This document shows, piece after piece, positions 1 through 11,300 of a DNA stretch of 64,000 nt. The notes beneath the pieces were generated by a model. That model saw nothing but the letters and a program-made list of their open reading frames with translations. It had not been told where the DNA came from and did no database searches. Source of the DNA: Stictocephala bisonia. Its lineage: Eukaryota > Arthropoda > Insecta > Hemiptera > Membracidae. A program made the position numbers and the translations under genes. The DNA lies in NCBI GenBank assembly GCA_035578905.1, contig JAQJVL010000793.1, forward strand, positions 299,001 through 363,000, in the 5' to 3' direction. How positions within the stretch are numbered: the first letter of the stretch is position 1; the number at the start of each line of letters is the position of its first letter.

Positions 1-489
1 TTTAGGCATATTTGAAACAAATATTACTAAATTTTTAAACTGATCTTATGCTATCAAATTCATTTCTCTGAAATTACTCTAATATTTTTAGGCATATTTG
101 AAACAAATATTACTAAATTTTTAAACTGATCTTATGCTATCAAATTCATTTCTCTGAAATTACTCTAATATTTTTAGGCATACTTGAAACAAATATTACT
201 AAATTTTTAAACTGATCTTATGCTATCAAATTCATTTCTCTGAAATTACTCTAATATTTTTAGGCATATTTGAAACAAATATTACTAAATTTTTAAACTG
301 ATCTTATGCTATCAAATTCATTTCTCTGAAATTACTCTAATATTTTTAGGCATGTTTGAAACAAATATTACTAAATTTTTAAACTGATCTTATGCTATCA
401 AATTCATTTCTCTGAAATTACTCTAATATTTTTAGGCATATTTGAAACAAATATTACTAAATTTTTAAACTGATCTTATGCTATCAAAT
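1..489. repeat. 86-bp tandem satellite array, truncated by the window start
   Basis: About 5.7 head-to-tail copies of an 86-bp AT-rich unit. The TTTAGGCAT landmark recurs at steps of exactly 86 bp (the A of TTTAGG is at 4, 90, 176, 262, 348 and 434). Copies differ by only one or two bases (ATATTTG, ATACTTG or ATGTTTG variants after GGC), so the array is young or homogenised. The last copy breaks off at CTATCAAAT near 489. The array continues out of the window on the left. No open frame runs through it. Confidence 0.95.
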
Positions 490-1149
490 CAAATCGTTTA
501 CAATTCTGTTGTACAATTTAAGTAAGTATCTGACAATTTGGGATTATCTCGCCATTGTAAGGAATCAGCTTGATAAGTAAAAAAGGTCACACACTTAGTG
601 ATAGTATTTGAACACACTTTAGAAATTATACTTTCATCTGTAGTAATTAATTACATTGACAGGATCAATTAAAAATATTTGTTAGAGTCTAAAACATATT
701 TTCTTTAAAAGATTGTGTGAAAGTTGTCTTCAATTGTTGAAAACTTATACAGTTGTAAAAGTGTTAAATTACAAATTACCTCGTGTTCTATGCTTTTTAT
801 CATTTAATTAAAATCAAACAGTAGCACAGTTGCTTATATATTTGTGGGTTATTTTATTGTAAAAAAATGTAATAATTAAATACCTGTTATTGAGAATAAT
901 AGTGCATTGAAACGTAGACCATAATTTAATAAGACATCCTAGATCACGTAAATTTTCTCCAGGTAATTAAGTTATTTTTCATAGACCTAATTTGCAGTTT
1001 CTTTTACAATTTATAGTAAGAAATAAGCACACTATCTAACTTGTTTAACTATAGTGGGGGGAAAATATCGAATAAAGGTTTGTTGTGAATTTCATCCTGA
1101 TTTTGTGAAATAAAAAAATTTAAGTTAATTTCCACTCTAGTGTTCATTA
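490..1149. other. AT-rich non-coding spacer
   Basis: No exon-like segment, long open frame or recognisable repeat was seen. It is probably upstream intron of the coiled-coil gene, since the first exon visible downstream starts in mid-codon. Confidence 0.4.
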
Positions 1150-1430
1150 TGGATGGTATTATTAAGTGTCTAGATTTTGTGTAGGGGAAAGAACTGAGTA
1201 TGAGGCTTGTCAATTAGCTGAAAATCAGACCAATACTACGTGATTTGGATTTCACGTAAATCTGTAGGTTCCTTAATTGCCCTGGCTATTGGGCTATTAA
1301 TAAATAGCTCTTTCTAAGGGAAAAGTCGACTTTAGTTAGTAACAATGACTACAATTGATCATATACACTCATACTTATCACCCTTCATATTTGCCCATAT
1401 TTCAAAGATCTGCAGGTTAGTACTAAATAA
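1150..1430 (+). repeat. 5'-truncated copy of the local SINE family
   Basis: This segment matches the reverse complement of the fuller SINE at 34121-34574. Shared blocks in the same order are AAAATCAGACCAA, a CACGTAAA block, TGCCCTGGCTATT, AATAAATAG, a TAACAATGACTAC block, and a CATATTTGCCCATAT block near the 3' end. The tRNA-like head is missing. Copies at 2062-2345 and about 2527-2610 follow in the same orientation. Confidence 0.6.
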
Positions 1431-2061
1431 TGAATAAAGTAATTTTAGTAATATATTTATTGGTTAACCTATTATATTTCATTTAAATACTTGAGCTAAG
1501 TTCAGATATATTTATTTAATTAAACCTTCACGAACATTTCATAATATTCCTTTGATTTTATTGTTTATGTGTGTTATTTAACATATTATTATTGTTACAT
1601 TTTAGTCTGGTTTGCTGTTAGCTAAAAACTATTTCCAATCCAGAATTATCTAACCTCTTAACCAGTTTTTTTAATTTTACATCGCCCAATCGGAGTTATA
1701 TTGTTTAAGTTATACATTTTCATTCAACTAATTACACTTTGGTCATAAAAAAAACAGATAACACTGTCTAAATAAAACCATTTCGTCAGTTTTTACAATA
1801 CGTCTAGAGTATAGTCGTGATACCCTTTGACCATGTTCTGATTCAACAAATTTATTTTTAATTATTGAAACCATGCACATTTTTTTTTTAACAGTTTATT
1901 GTGAACTGTTTTTATACTTAAGCGGTATGTCATGATTTAGGACTAGAAATTAAATCTTACAAGCAATGTAATAAAAATAAAAAATAATAACATTTAAATT
2001 TGAAATTATTTTACCCTTTACATATACATATACAAATAATTTAATTTAATTGGTCAATTAC

Positions 2062-2345
2062 GCTGGGATTGAACCAGCGTAGTTGGTTCAATCCTAGCTT
2101 CATGCGCTAAAGGTTTTCTCAGTTCGATCCCAATCAGAGTCATAATAAATTTTGAGAGGAATCAGCTGGTGGTCCAGCTGTTCACTTGTCATTGGGCTAT
2201 TAATTAATGACAATTTATAAGGAATAGTCGGCTTTAGTTTGTAATAATGACTACATTAACTTATCTACACTCATCATACTCATTCAAAATCCATATTCAC
2301 CAATATCTTGACAATCGGCGTCTTATTAATAAATAAATAAAATTA
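2062..2345 (+). repeat. Diverged SINE copy with tRNA-like B-box sequence
   Basis: Starts with a segment containing GGTTCAATCCT and CAGTTCGATCCC, both like a pol III B box (GGTTCGANTCC). It continues with blocks shared with the SINE at 34121-34574: GGGCTATTAATTAATGAC, a TAATAATGACTACATT block, ATCTACACTCATC, CAATCGGCGTCTTA, and a tail of AATAAATAAAT repeats. An alternative is two overlapping fragments of the same family. Confidence 0.55.
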
Positions 2346-2614
2346 ATTTATTTTTTTATTAATAATTAAATTATTTTTTATTAAAAATCACATGTAGGGT
2401 ATGTGATTTTTAAATGTATTATAAACAGTATTGTAATATTATATGTCTGACAGTAATTTTATTATATTTTGGAAACACTATTGAATAACTCCTTTACTTT
2501 GTGAACGACAATAAATGTTAGTTTTTTAGGAATATTTTGTAAAAAAGACTACATTTGCTTATACACACTCATTTGCTCACGCTCATTTGAAATCAATATA
2601 AGTCAATATGTTAA

Positions 2615-4634
2615 CCCTTTGAGGACGACGGGCCGATCTGACGGCCCATCGTGTTTTTCCGCCGAGGACTAGCGGGCCGATGTGTCGGCCCGTGACATTT
2701 TTGTTGTTGAGGACGATAGGCCGATCCGACGGCCTGCCAGGACGTGGTTAGTTATTGTCGTGTAATTACTTTCGTAGTCATCAAAAATACTTTGTATGAA
2801 TGTAAAACTGTTCTAAATGAGTTGATATAAGTGTGTAAACCATTAATATATATATATATATATATATTATATCAGTTACCTTTACCGAATTAATAATGAC
2901 GTAAAATGTCGTTACTCTTAGGAATGACTCAGCTGATCGTACATGTCGATGACAATTGAGAACTGTCAGTAGAGTTGTGTTGTGAGTCAACGTTATTTAC
3001 TGGTGTTGTTTTAGTTCACTTTAGTTATTTATCAATGTTTAGTTTTGCAATATAATTAGTTTTTATAGTGTTCATAGTGTTATTCTTTGAGTTTCATTTG
3101 ATTATATGTAATAAAGGATTGCGATAAATTACAAACTAGTGAATTGGATAGATGCCATTATGAAACTGACTCAGACTATGTAAATGATTCTTCTGGAGAT
3201 TAATATGACGACGATTCTGAGAATGACCCCAATTACGATCCCCTTGGACCTTCACCTTCGACTCGTTTCAATAACGCCACTGTATTGAATAACAATGATT
3301 CATCATCAGACAGTGATGCACCTAGACTAGTTTCTCCTAGGCCTAGGTTAGATCATAGGCCTACTCCAGCCAAGCAAGGTAGAACTAATGTAGGCCTACC
3401 TGTTTCAAATTTGATTTTTTTAACTTGTTCTTTACTTTAGAATTACTAGAAATCATGGCAAAAGAAACCAACAGGTGATGGAATAGCTAAAGATGAGACA
3501 GTGAAAAAAAAAAAAACGCAGAGGGCGAGAAATAACCTAAATGAAGCCAAGTATCATTGCTAATTATAATAAATTCATGGGCAGTATTGACTCATACGAT
3601 ATGATGCTATACTGTTACTTGAACGAGCGTAGGCAAATGAAATTTTGGAAAAAAGTTGTTTTAATTTCATTTCAAGGATGATTTTAAATGCCTATATCCT
3701 TTATAAGGAAACATGTAAGAAGAAAAATCTGAAACCTTGCAGCCATTACCAGTTCATTGTTGAAATAATTGAATCAGTAGCACAAAGTTGGATCCAGGAG
3801 AATGCAAGAGGTACCAGTAACGGCGGTGGCGATAATGAGTTAATGGGATCTGGTTTAGAAAATCTGCCTGAAAAAAAAAGAAAGAACATCCTTTGTGTGT
3901 TCCAAAAGAGGAACTGCCCAAGGGCGTGACAGAAAGCGATCCAGGACTGTTTGCGTAAAATGCAAAGAGGGGTGTCATCCGTTGTGTTTGGCGCGCCACA
4001 GATGCAAAACCTAAGTGTATAGCAGTCAAGTAAAAATTGGAAATATGTAAATATGTTAAAATTTGAATTTTGTATGGACTGGACTAATTTTTATGCAGTT
4101 TTGGATAACCATGACACTGTAAGTACAACAAATTTTGTTTGTAATATTATTATACTTTTGTCTCATTTCTATAAGGGTTTTTTGCGTATGACTAAATTCT
4201 GTAAATTAAATCTAATTTTTTTATTATTATAATATTTTGAAAAATTTGCTACACATGTTCATTTTTAAATTCTAAACAAAATGAAAAGGGTTCCAACAGT
4301 TAAAATGTTTCTAATTTATGCTCCAGGGGAAGCCAAACTTGAAATTTAATTTGTAATTTTTAATTTATGTGTATATATATATATATAATCTCAAACATAA
4401 TATACTATACATGACACTAACCCACTGTAATATTTTTTTATATAAAGTGTAAGTATTTTTAAAGATTTTAGTGGAAAAATTATTTAAATATCTTATATGT
4501 TACTATAGTTACAAATTTTTCTGCAAAATCGCATATTTGAGCACGGTCTTTTTCACATACAACTTTTCAAAAGTAATAAAAGATTTTTTTGCACAGACAG
4601 AAAAATGTTTAAAAATTTTACGGTCCTCAAAGGG
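2615..4634 (+). mobile_element. Decayed piggyBac element flanked by TTAA
   Basis: TTAA at 2611-2614 is followed by CCCTTTGAGGACGACGGG. The right end CGGTCCTCAAAGGG (4621-4634) is followed by TTAA (4635-4638), so the ends form an inverted repeat and the target duplication is the canonical piggyBac tetranucleotide. The interior keeps transposase pieces (3200-4020). The first 110 bp hold repeated GGCCGAT/CGGCC motifs and are far more GC-rich than the flanks, as is common for subterminal repeats. The element lies in the upstream intron or 5' flank of the coiled-coil gene. Confidence 0.85.
3195..4022 (+). pseudogene. piggyBac transposase pseudogene, central part deleted
   Basis: Seen: around 3200-3390 one frame reads an acidic stretch (DDDSENDPNYDP) typical of piggyBac N-termini. 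Around 3540-3640 a frame reads IIANYNKFMGSIDSYD, matching the family motif around the third catalytic aspartate (YNKxMGGVDxxD). From 3645 an open stretch includes NAYILYKETC and HYQFIVEIIES, typical of the region after that motif, and the end (3885-4010) is cysteine-rich in a shifted frame, like the C-terminal zinc-binding domain. The segment that should carry the first two catalytic aspartates is absent, and stops and frameshifts are present. It cannot encode an active transposase. Confidence 0.75.
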
Positions 4635-4638
4635 TTAA

Positions 4639-5217
4639 AAATGAATAGATGAATTAGTTACTCAGCTCAATGTTTAATATTAGTGTGTCTTTGTATGGAT
4701 GTTATTGTTCATAACAGTTTCAGCCACACCTTTTGGATCAATCGCTATACAATTTTGGAACGTACAGTCAGACATTGGAACGAGTTGTCAGTTTTAAATA
4801 ACAGCGACATGATCTACTATTATTGCGCTATATAATCTTTGAGTTTAGACTGATTAATATGATTTATATATTTTTCTTCTTTTTTGGCGAGTTTCTCTCC
4901 CTAATGTACTGCTCTTTATGTTCAATTTGGCCAGTACAAGTAGATTTGGACTTGCACATTTAGAGGCAAAGTACAGTACTTTTATGATAATAGGTAGATA
5001 ATGAGTTTAATAGGTAGATAAAGTTCTCACCCTAGACACTACTACCAAGGTCTAGAATGTATGTCTTAATGTACCCTGTGGTAAAACTGAGACATTGCTA
5101 ATAATATCACACACTATGTGGTTTGGTTTTTATGATAATAAACTGTAGGTAATCAACTGGCCTCGGCTGTTAATTAATTGGTATACTGGTTGTCAGACTA
5201 AATGTTGTACATTTCAG
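4639..5217. other. Non-coding sequence ending in a splice acceptor
   Basis: AT-rich intron sequence. The only functional signal seen is the acceptor at the right end (TTGTACATTTCAG before 5218). No repeat was confidently recognised. Confidence 0.4.
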
Positions 5218-5363
5218 GTGGAGATAAAGAAGCGGTGAATGTGAATCTCTTGATGCCTTTGGTACACAAGGCAGAACTGTCACGCACAGATCTGCAGATC
5301 CTGATTGACTTGCTCCTTAACAAGCAGCAAGGATTGTCTGGAGACAGTGCTGAATGGATTGAG
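5218..5363 (+). CDS. Coiled-coil gene, first visible exon (internal)
   Basis: Acceptor ATTTCAG|GTGGAG and donor ATTGAG|GTATGC. The exon opens with two bases finishing a codon, then 48 codons from GDKEAVNVNL to GDSAEWIE, ending in phase 0. The segment SRTDLQILIDLLLNKQQG is not yet coiled coil. It reads like a short helical linker between the N-terminal anchor/basic region and the coiled-coil rod that starts in the next exon. Confidence 0.8.
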
Positions 5364-8300
5364 GTATGCTAAGTGTTGTAAGCCTTTAGTTGAATGTATA
5401 AATCACAAAATGCATTTCTGTAATCCTGTTGCATGTATGTTGGAAAAAAATATAACATACAACACAAAACATTTGGAAAGAAAATAATTATCATCACCAT
5501 TAATAAACACTAAATTTTATAATTATACTTTACACTGCAGTGGTAGCCCGGCGTAACATGTCACCCAGGCATTTTGTTTTTGCCCCAACAACACCACTTG
5601 ACTTTGAGCGCATCAGTACCTCGTATTTGACTATCTCAAATATGGGCAATTTCAGTTCTCTTTACTCTTATTTGTTTGACTAAGGTCATTTTAAAAAATT
5701 TCTGCTGAACCTAGGGTAACTTATCACCCTATATGAGCAACTCAGTCAGTTCATGTTACCAGTAAATTAATATTAATTATAGTTTTGTATGTGTGTAGTT
5801 CTGCAATGTAGACAGTTGTTGGTCTAAATTATTACATATAATCGTAGTCCTAAAAGTGTTAATAAAATGTCTGATGGTGACCGTGAACAATATCATGGTT
5901 AAATGAAACGAAAACTGATTGTGAGAATATATTTTTTAAAACTGAAGAACAGGAGGAACAATTAGCACAGCTTAGCATAGGAAATATATCTGGGTTCTTA
6001 AAGTGCAATTTTCTCAACAGGAGCTGATAAAAAAAACCTGAAAAAATTTTGGAAGATTTGTCAATAAGGCAGTATATCATGAGTACCGTTCCGGCCTTAT
6101 CTTTTTCAGTATTGTCTTTATTGTTCATAAATTTTTCTCTAAAAATTTATAATCCAATTATCAATATTTATGAATTGTATGTACAAGTCATTTAACTTGT
6201 TATAGAGCAGTTTTAAATTTAATTTTTGTCCAAGCAAACGTAAGATAAAATCATTACATACAACTTGTTACATACAATCATTACAATATGCTGTTGAGTG
6301 CGTTTTTTGTCATTATTTCACTTAAATGTACGGTACCGGGTGTTTCAAAATGAATAGCGGGGTTTTAGTGTTATAATATTTATTACATCAAACTTACAGC
6401 CACAAGGGATATATCAAATGAAAGATAAACTCAAACAGTTTTGTTTGTTGGCAACAGTGCGGAATGTTTCCGCTGCAATCCGATAGAAAGCGCTAGTAGC
6501 AAAGATGGCCACTAAAGAACAGAAAGCGTTTTGTATTTTACAGTTTGCAAAGACGGAATCTGTTGTTACTGTGCAACGTGCGTTCCGGATTAAGTTCGGT
6601 TGTGATCCTCCAGGTGATAACAATATTCGTAGATGGTATCATCAGTTTGAAGACACTGGCTGCCTTTGTAAAGGCAAGAGTACGGGACGACCAAGAACTA
6701 GTGAAGAGAGCGTTGAGCAAGTGCGTAATGCGTTCACGCGTAGCCCTATGAAATCCGTTCGGAAGGCTAGTCGTGAATTAGCAATTCCTGTGACGACTGT
6801 TTGGAGAGTTTTGCGGCGACGCTTGCAACTACGTCCTTATCGTTTGCAGTTGTTACAGGCTCTGAAGCCTACTGACCATGTTTTACGTGCCAACTTTGCT
6901 AACGACATGTTGTTGAATGATAATGAAAATTTTCTGGATCTTGTCGTATTCAGTGATGAATCGACCTTCTACCTTAGTGGTCAAGTAAACACCCATAATG
7001 TTCGGATTTGGGGTTCAGAAAATCCCCGCATGATGGAACAAGTGCAACGAGACTCCCCTAAATTGAATGTTTTTTGTGCCATATCCCGACAGAAAGTTTA
7101 TGGTCCTTTCTTTTTTGGTGAAGCAACTGTAACTGGTCCCTCTTATCTGGATACTCTACAGCTATGGCTCTTCCCTCAACTGACACAGGATGAACCAGAG
7201 AACTTCGTCTTTCAGCAAGATGGTGCGCCGCCTCACTGGCATAACGAGGTACGCGATTGGCTTAACCTCACAGTACCCGACCGCTGGATTGGCCGTAAGG
7301 GGCCTAATGATGGCGCTTGTTAACCATGGCCTCCACGGTCACCCGACCTAACGCCGTGTGATTTCTATCTTTGGGGGTTTATTAAGGATCGAGTGTATGT
7401 GCCTCCAATGCCAGCCAACCTTCCCGAATTAAGGAACAGGATTGAAACAGCTGTTGCGGCAATTACTAATGAGACACTAACCAAAGTTTGGGAAGAACTC
7501 GCATATCGTCTTGACGTGTGCCGAGTAACGAATGGTGCTCACATTGAACACTTGTAGGCTATTATGTAAAACTGTTTGAGTTCCTCTTTTGTTTGATATA
7601 TCACTTGTGGCTGTAAGTTTGATGTAATAAATATTATAACACTTTAAAACCCCGCTATTCATTTTGAAACACCCGGTATATAAACCAATATTAAAACAAT
7701 AAATAAATAAGGAATTTCTCAGTGGTATAGAAAATTACCCAAGGCGATCACTGGTGTTTTAGTTAGGTAAGCGACAACTATAATGTCAATCATTTTTTAT
7801 TTTATCACACATGACGAGGAATATGATAAAGAAACTCACTTATTGGATATTTTATATTTTGTAGAAATATTACTACCAATAATGTTTGCCAAAGATAAAG
7901 TTTAGTAAAAATTTAATCTAGATTTTTTCATCATTGTGGCTTAATAAACATACTTAAAAGTGTTCGTCCGACCAGCTCAGTTTGTCGCTGGATGGAGTTT
8001 AGTTCTACGTTTCGTTGCCACGAGTACCAAAGGGCATGCCTTGCTGGGGGCATGGGAGAGTAACAGCACTCTTCCTGCTTGTCCAGAGCACAAACAGGAA
8101 TAACTCCCTCATTTATTGTGAACTGTATCAATAAAAATTTTATGTATTATTTATTTATCAGCCATAGAAAACTGTACAAATTTCAACTCGAAATTTGTAC
8201 AGACATCATTTATAAAATAATAATTGGTTGCACTAAAAAAATTTATTTTTATTAGTTTCGATTTACTCTAGTATTAGTACATTTTGTTAGTACCATTTGT

Positions 8301-11300
8301 TCACTATATTCTAAAAATTTGAATAAAATATTTTACACGGTTTGTTAATGAGTTATGAACCAAGAAATGCCAAATTAGTCACTTTAGGTACCTGTAAATC
8401 CATAATCAAAATTTTTCTCCTTAACACACTTATTACTTGAAACAAGATAAACAATTTTATTCCAAAAATTTTCAAAAATAATTTTCAATCAAACACCCTT
8501 AACTAACACAGCAAGTGAGTTCTTATCAAAAATCTCTTATCACAAACAAAATAATACTAAAACAAACAAATGATGTGACTAATATTTCTTCATACAATAT
8601 CAACAAGATAATTTACTTTCCCAGCTCTTTGTTACCTCTTAAGTGAAAGGAAATTATTTTAATTTGACTTTTTATGACAGTCTCTCTTTTTAGTAAAATT
8701 ATCTATCTATTTTTTAAAATTAAAATCTTATCTTTAACTTTTTGTTGTTTTTTGTAAATATTATCAGTATTAGATAATATCACATATACAGGACTTAATT
8801 ATGTTCTTAATATTTTTAGGGAAGGCAGGATCCAGTTGTGAAATTAAAAAAACAACTGGCAGAAAAAGAAAAGGCATTTTTGGATGAGCAGCAAGCATCT
8901 GTGGCATTACAAAACAAGCTGCGGGAACTGCGGGGAGAATTGAATGCTGAGCGCCATACCACCAGGCAGTTGGAAGAAAACCTGAGCACTCGGCAGACAG
9001 AACTCAACAGCTTAGGGGTGCGGCTACAGCATTCTGCCGATGAGAAACAGAGTCTATTGAAACAGATACAACAGGTGAATGTTCCTTATCTATATTTAAA
9101 TGTAAAATGTATTTACACTGAATCATTGAACATCTGGAGCATTCAAGTTGTAGTCTGTTGCTTTAACACTTATGATTAGAATCTGCTTTGATTGACACCC
9201 TTCCTTCCTTAGGTATCCATAGTCTATTGAGTACTTGCCGTGATTAGTTAAGTTTAATATATTTCTGTTCAAACAAATCTTTTTATTAAGTAATATATTA
9301 CTCAAAAGAAAATCTTTTAAAATGTAAATATTTAAGTTCACATACTACCATTTTGAAATAGTTATAACCCTTTATATTTTCCCTCTATTTCTATATAAGA
9401 ACATTCCAACTGTATACGATAAAATATATTTATTTCTCAATATCTACTTTACATTGTTACAAAGTTACAGGAAATTAGTTGTAAAATCAACAATTTTTAA
9501 TAAATAAATAATTAAGATTAGGTTAAAGGGCACTAGGCCAGGAATTAGTGAATATAATATAAACTTGAATATAATCTTAATACATCAGCAAACTTACCTT
9601 AGAAGACAAGTCCACTAACACCACAGTAGTAGTAAATAAATATAATAGAATCATATTTGCACTAATTTTCTGTGTCACTGGCACTCTCTTCAGATAAATA
9701 GTGCAATGTATAATTAATTTCATTCTATTCAACTTCATATATCGTGTGTTTAATAATGTCCAAATTACACTTTTATAATAAATAAAACCTTCCCTTACTC
9801 AATTTTAACATAAAAAAATCTTTTTAGATTTATATTAATACCTTTTCCACACTATCATGTCACCATATATTTACTTCAAGAAATCATAATTGTTTATTTA
9901 AAAAAAATCATATTATATGCATATTTTAATAATCTAGTCATAATTTAATCTAAATTGGAAATTACTTATCACTTATTTAAACCAAATTATATATTTATTT
10001 ATTATAACAATCCTCAAAATTAACCCAACACTTTTTTAATTTTTATATATTAACCTCAAAAATTATATGTACTGGCCATCAAGTGTAAACATATGTGCTG
10101 TAAAAGTGATTGTTGCAATGACAGTGGCCTTTTCTCTTCCTTCTTCATCAAGACTTGGCAGTGTAAGCATCCAAAATTATTTAATTTAATTTTCAGTGAA
10201 TTGAACAAAGTGTAATTATAAAACAATTAAAAGTATCAGTAGTAACGTAAACATCATTAATATTTAACATCAAGAAGGAAGATTTATTTAAATTTTGTGA
10301 GATCTGGCCATAGTACAATTCATCATCCTGGGCCTAGCTACCTATCATCCAAAACGTTACTTCCAACTCACATTATATCTATCTTTCTTTTTTCTTTAAT
10401 AATTCAAATATTTCTACAAATTTTATTGTTTTCTAAATTAAATGACCAATTTTCTATATTTTATTTCACTAAAAAACAATTAGCCTACTTGAACCATCAA
10501 TCAAGTCAAGCCAGCACGATACCCTACCCAGAAATTTTGCATCTACAAATTTAGAACAAATTGTCTCATAGCCTAATGTGGACAAGCTGAAGGTACACAT
10601 ATAACAACTTGTAACTTAAAATTAAGTTCATACATATTAATTGTTATTATAAAATTTGTGAGACAGTCATGTTGAACACCTAATAAATTCCTTCATTTAA
10701 TTAAACAGCTATTTTGTATTTATTCATAGCTTTAAGTAGAAAGTAATGTTTATTTTAAATACAGTATCATATCAACACAATAATATTTTATGTAAAAAAA
10801 ATTTATAAGTGATAAAAAAAGAGATTGCAATAGAGAGACCGACCACTGCCACCTATCCAGCAATAGTGGAAGCTAAGTCCGTCTTTCTATTTACTCATCT
10901 GAAAAAAGTGCCAGTGGGACAGAAAGATAGTGCAAATGTGATTTGTGATTCTATTATATTTATTTACTACTACTGTGGGGTTAGTGGGCTTGTCTTTAAA
11001 GGTAAGTTTGCTGATGTCCTATCTCTTCTAATGTATTAAGATTATGTTCAAGAGTTTCCCAATTAATTAGTTTTATTTAAAAATATATTTTGATAAACTT
11101 TCACTAAGTTTAGTGTTAACGAGTATTGATTTTGTTTTCAACACAAGTTTAATAGAAGTTCTAAGTATCAAGTAGTAGTTGCAGAGCATTCTTTGTCTAG
11201 TTTTATTTTTATAGTATATTTTTTCAGTTAGTTCCTTAATAATACTGTGCATGTTATTTTAAGCATTTTCTTTTTATGTTTTAGATTCCTTTTGCTTGAA

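Noticed and set aside
2062..2140. Possible functional tRNA gene (GGTTCAATCC, CAGTTCGATCCC)
   Set aside because: No A box at the correct distance and no cloverleaf could be drawn; better explained as SINE sequence. The A/B boxes at 42466 also lack acceptor-stem pairing and continue into a SINE body.
10297..10554. 85-codon open frame
   Set aside because: Inside the inverted-repeat element; composition and codon use like the non-coding DNA, no similarity recognised.
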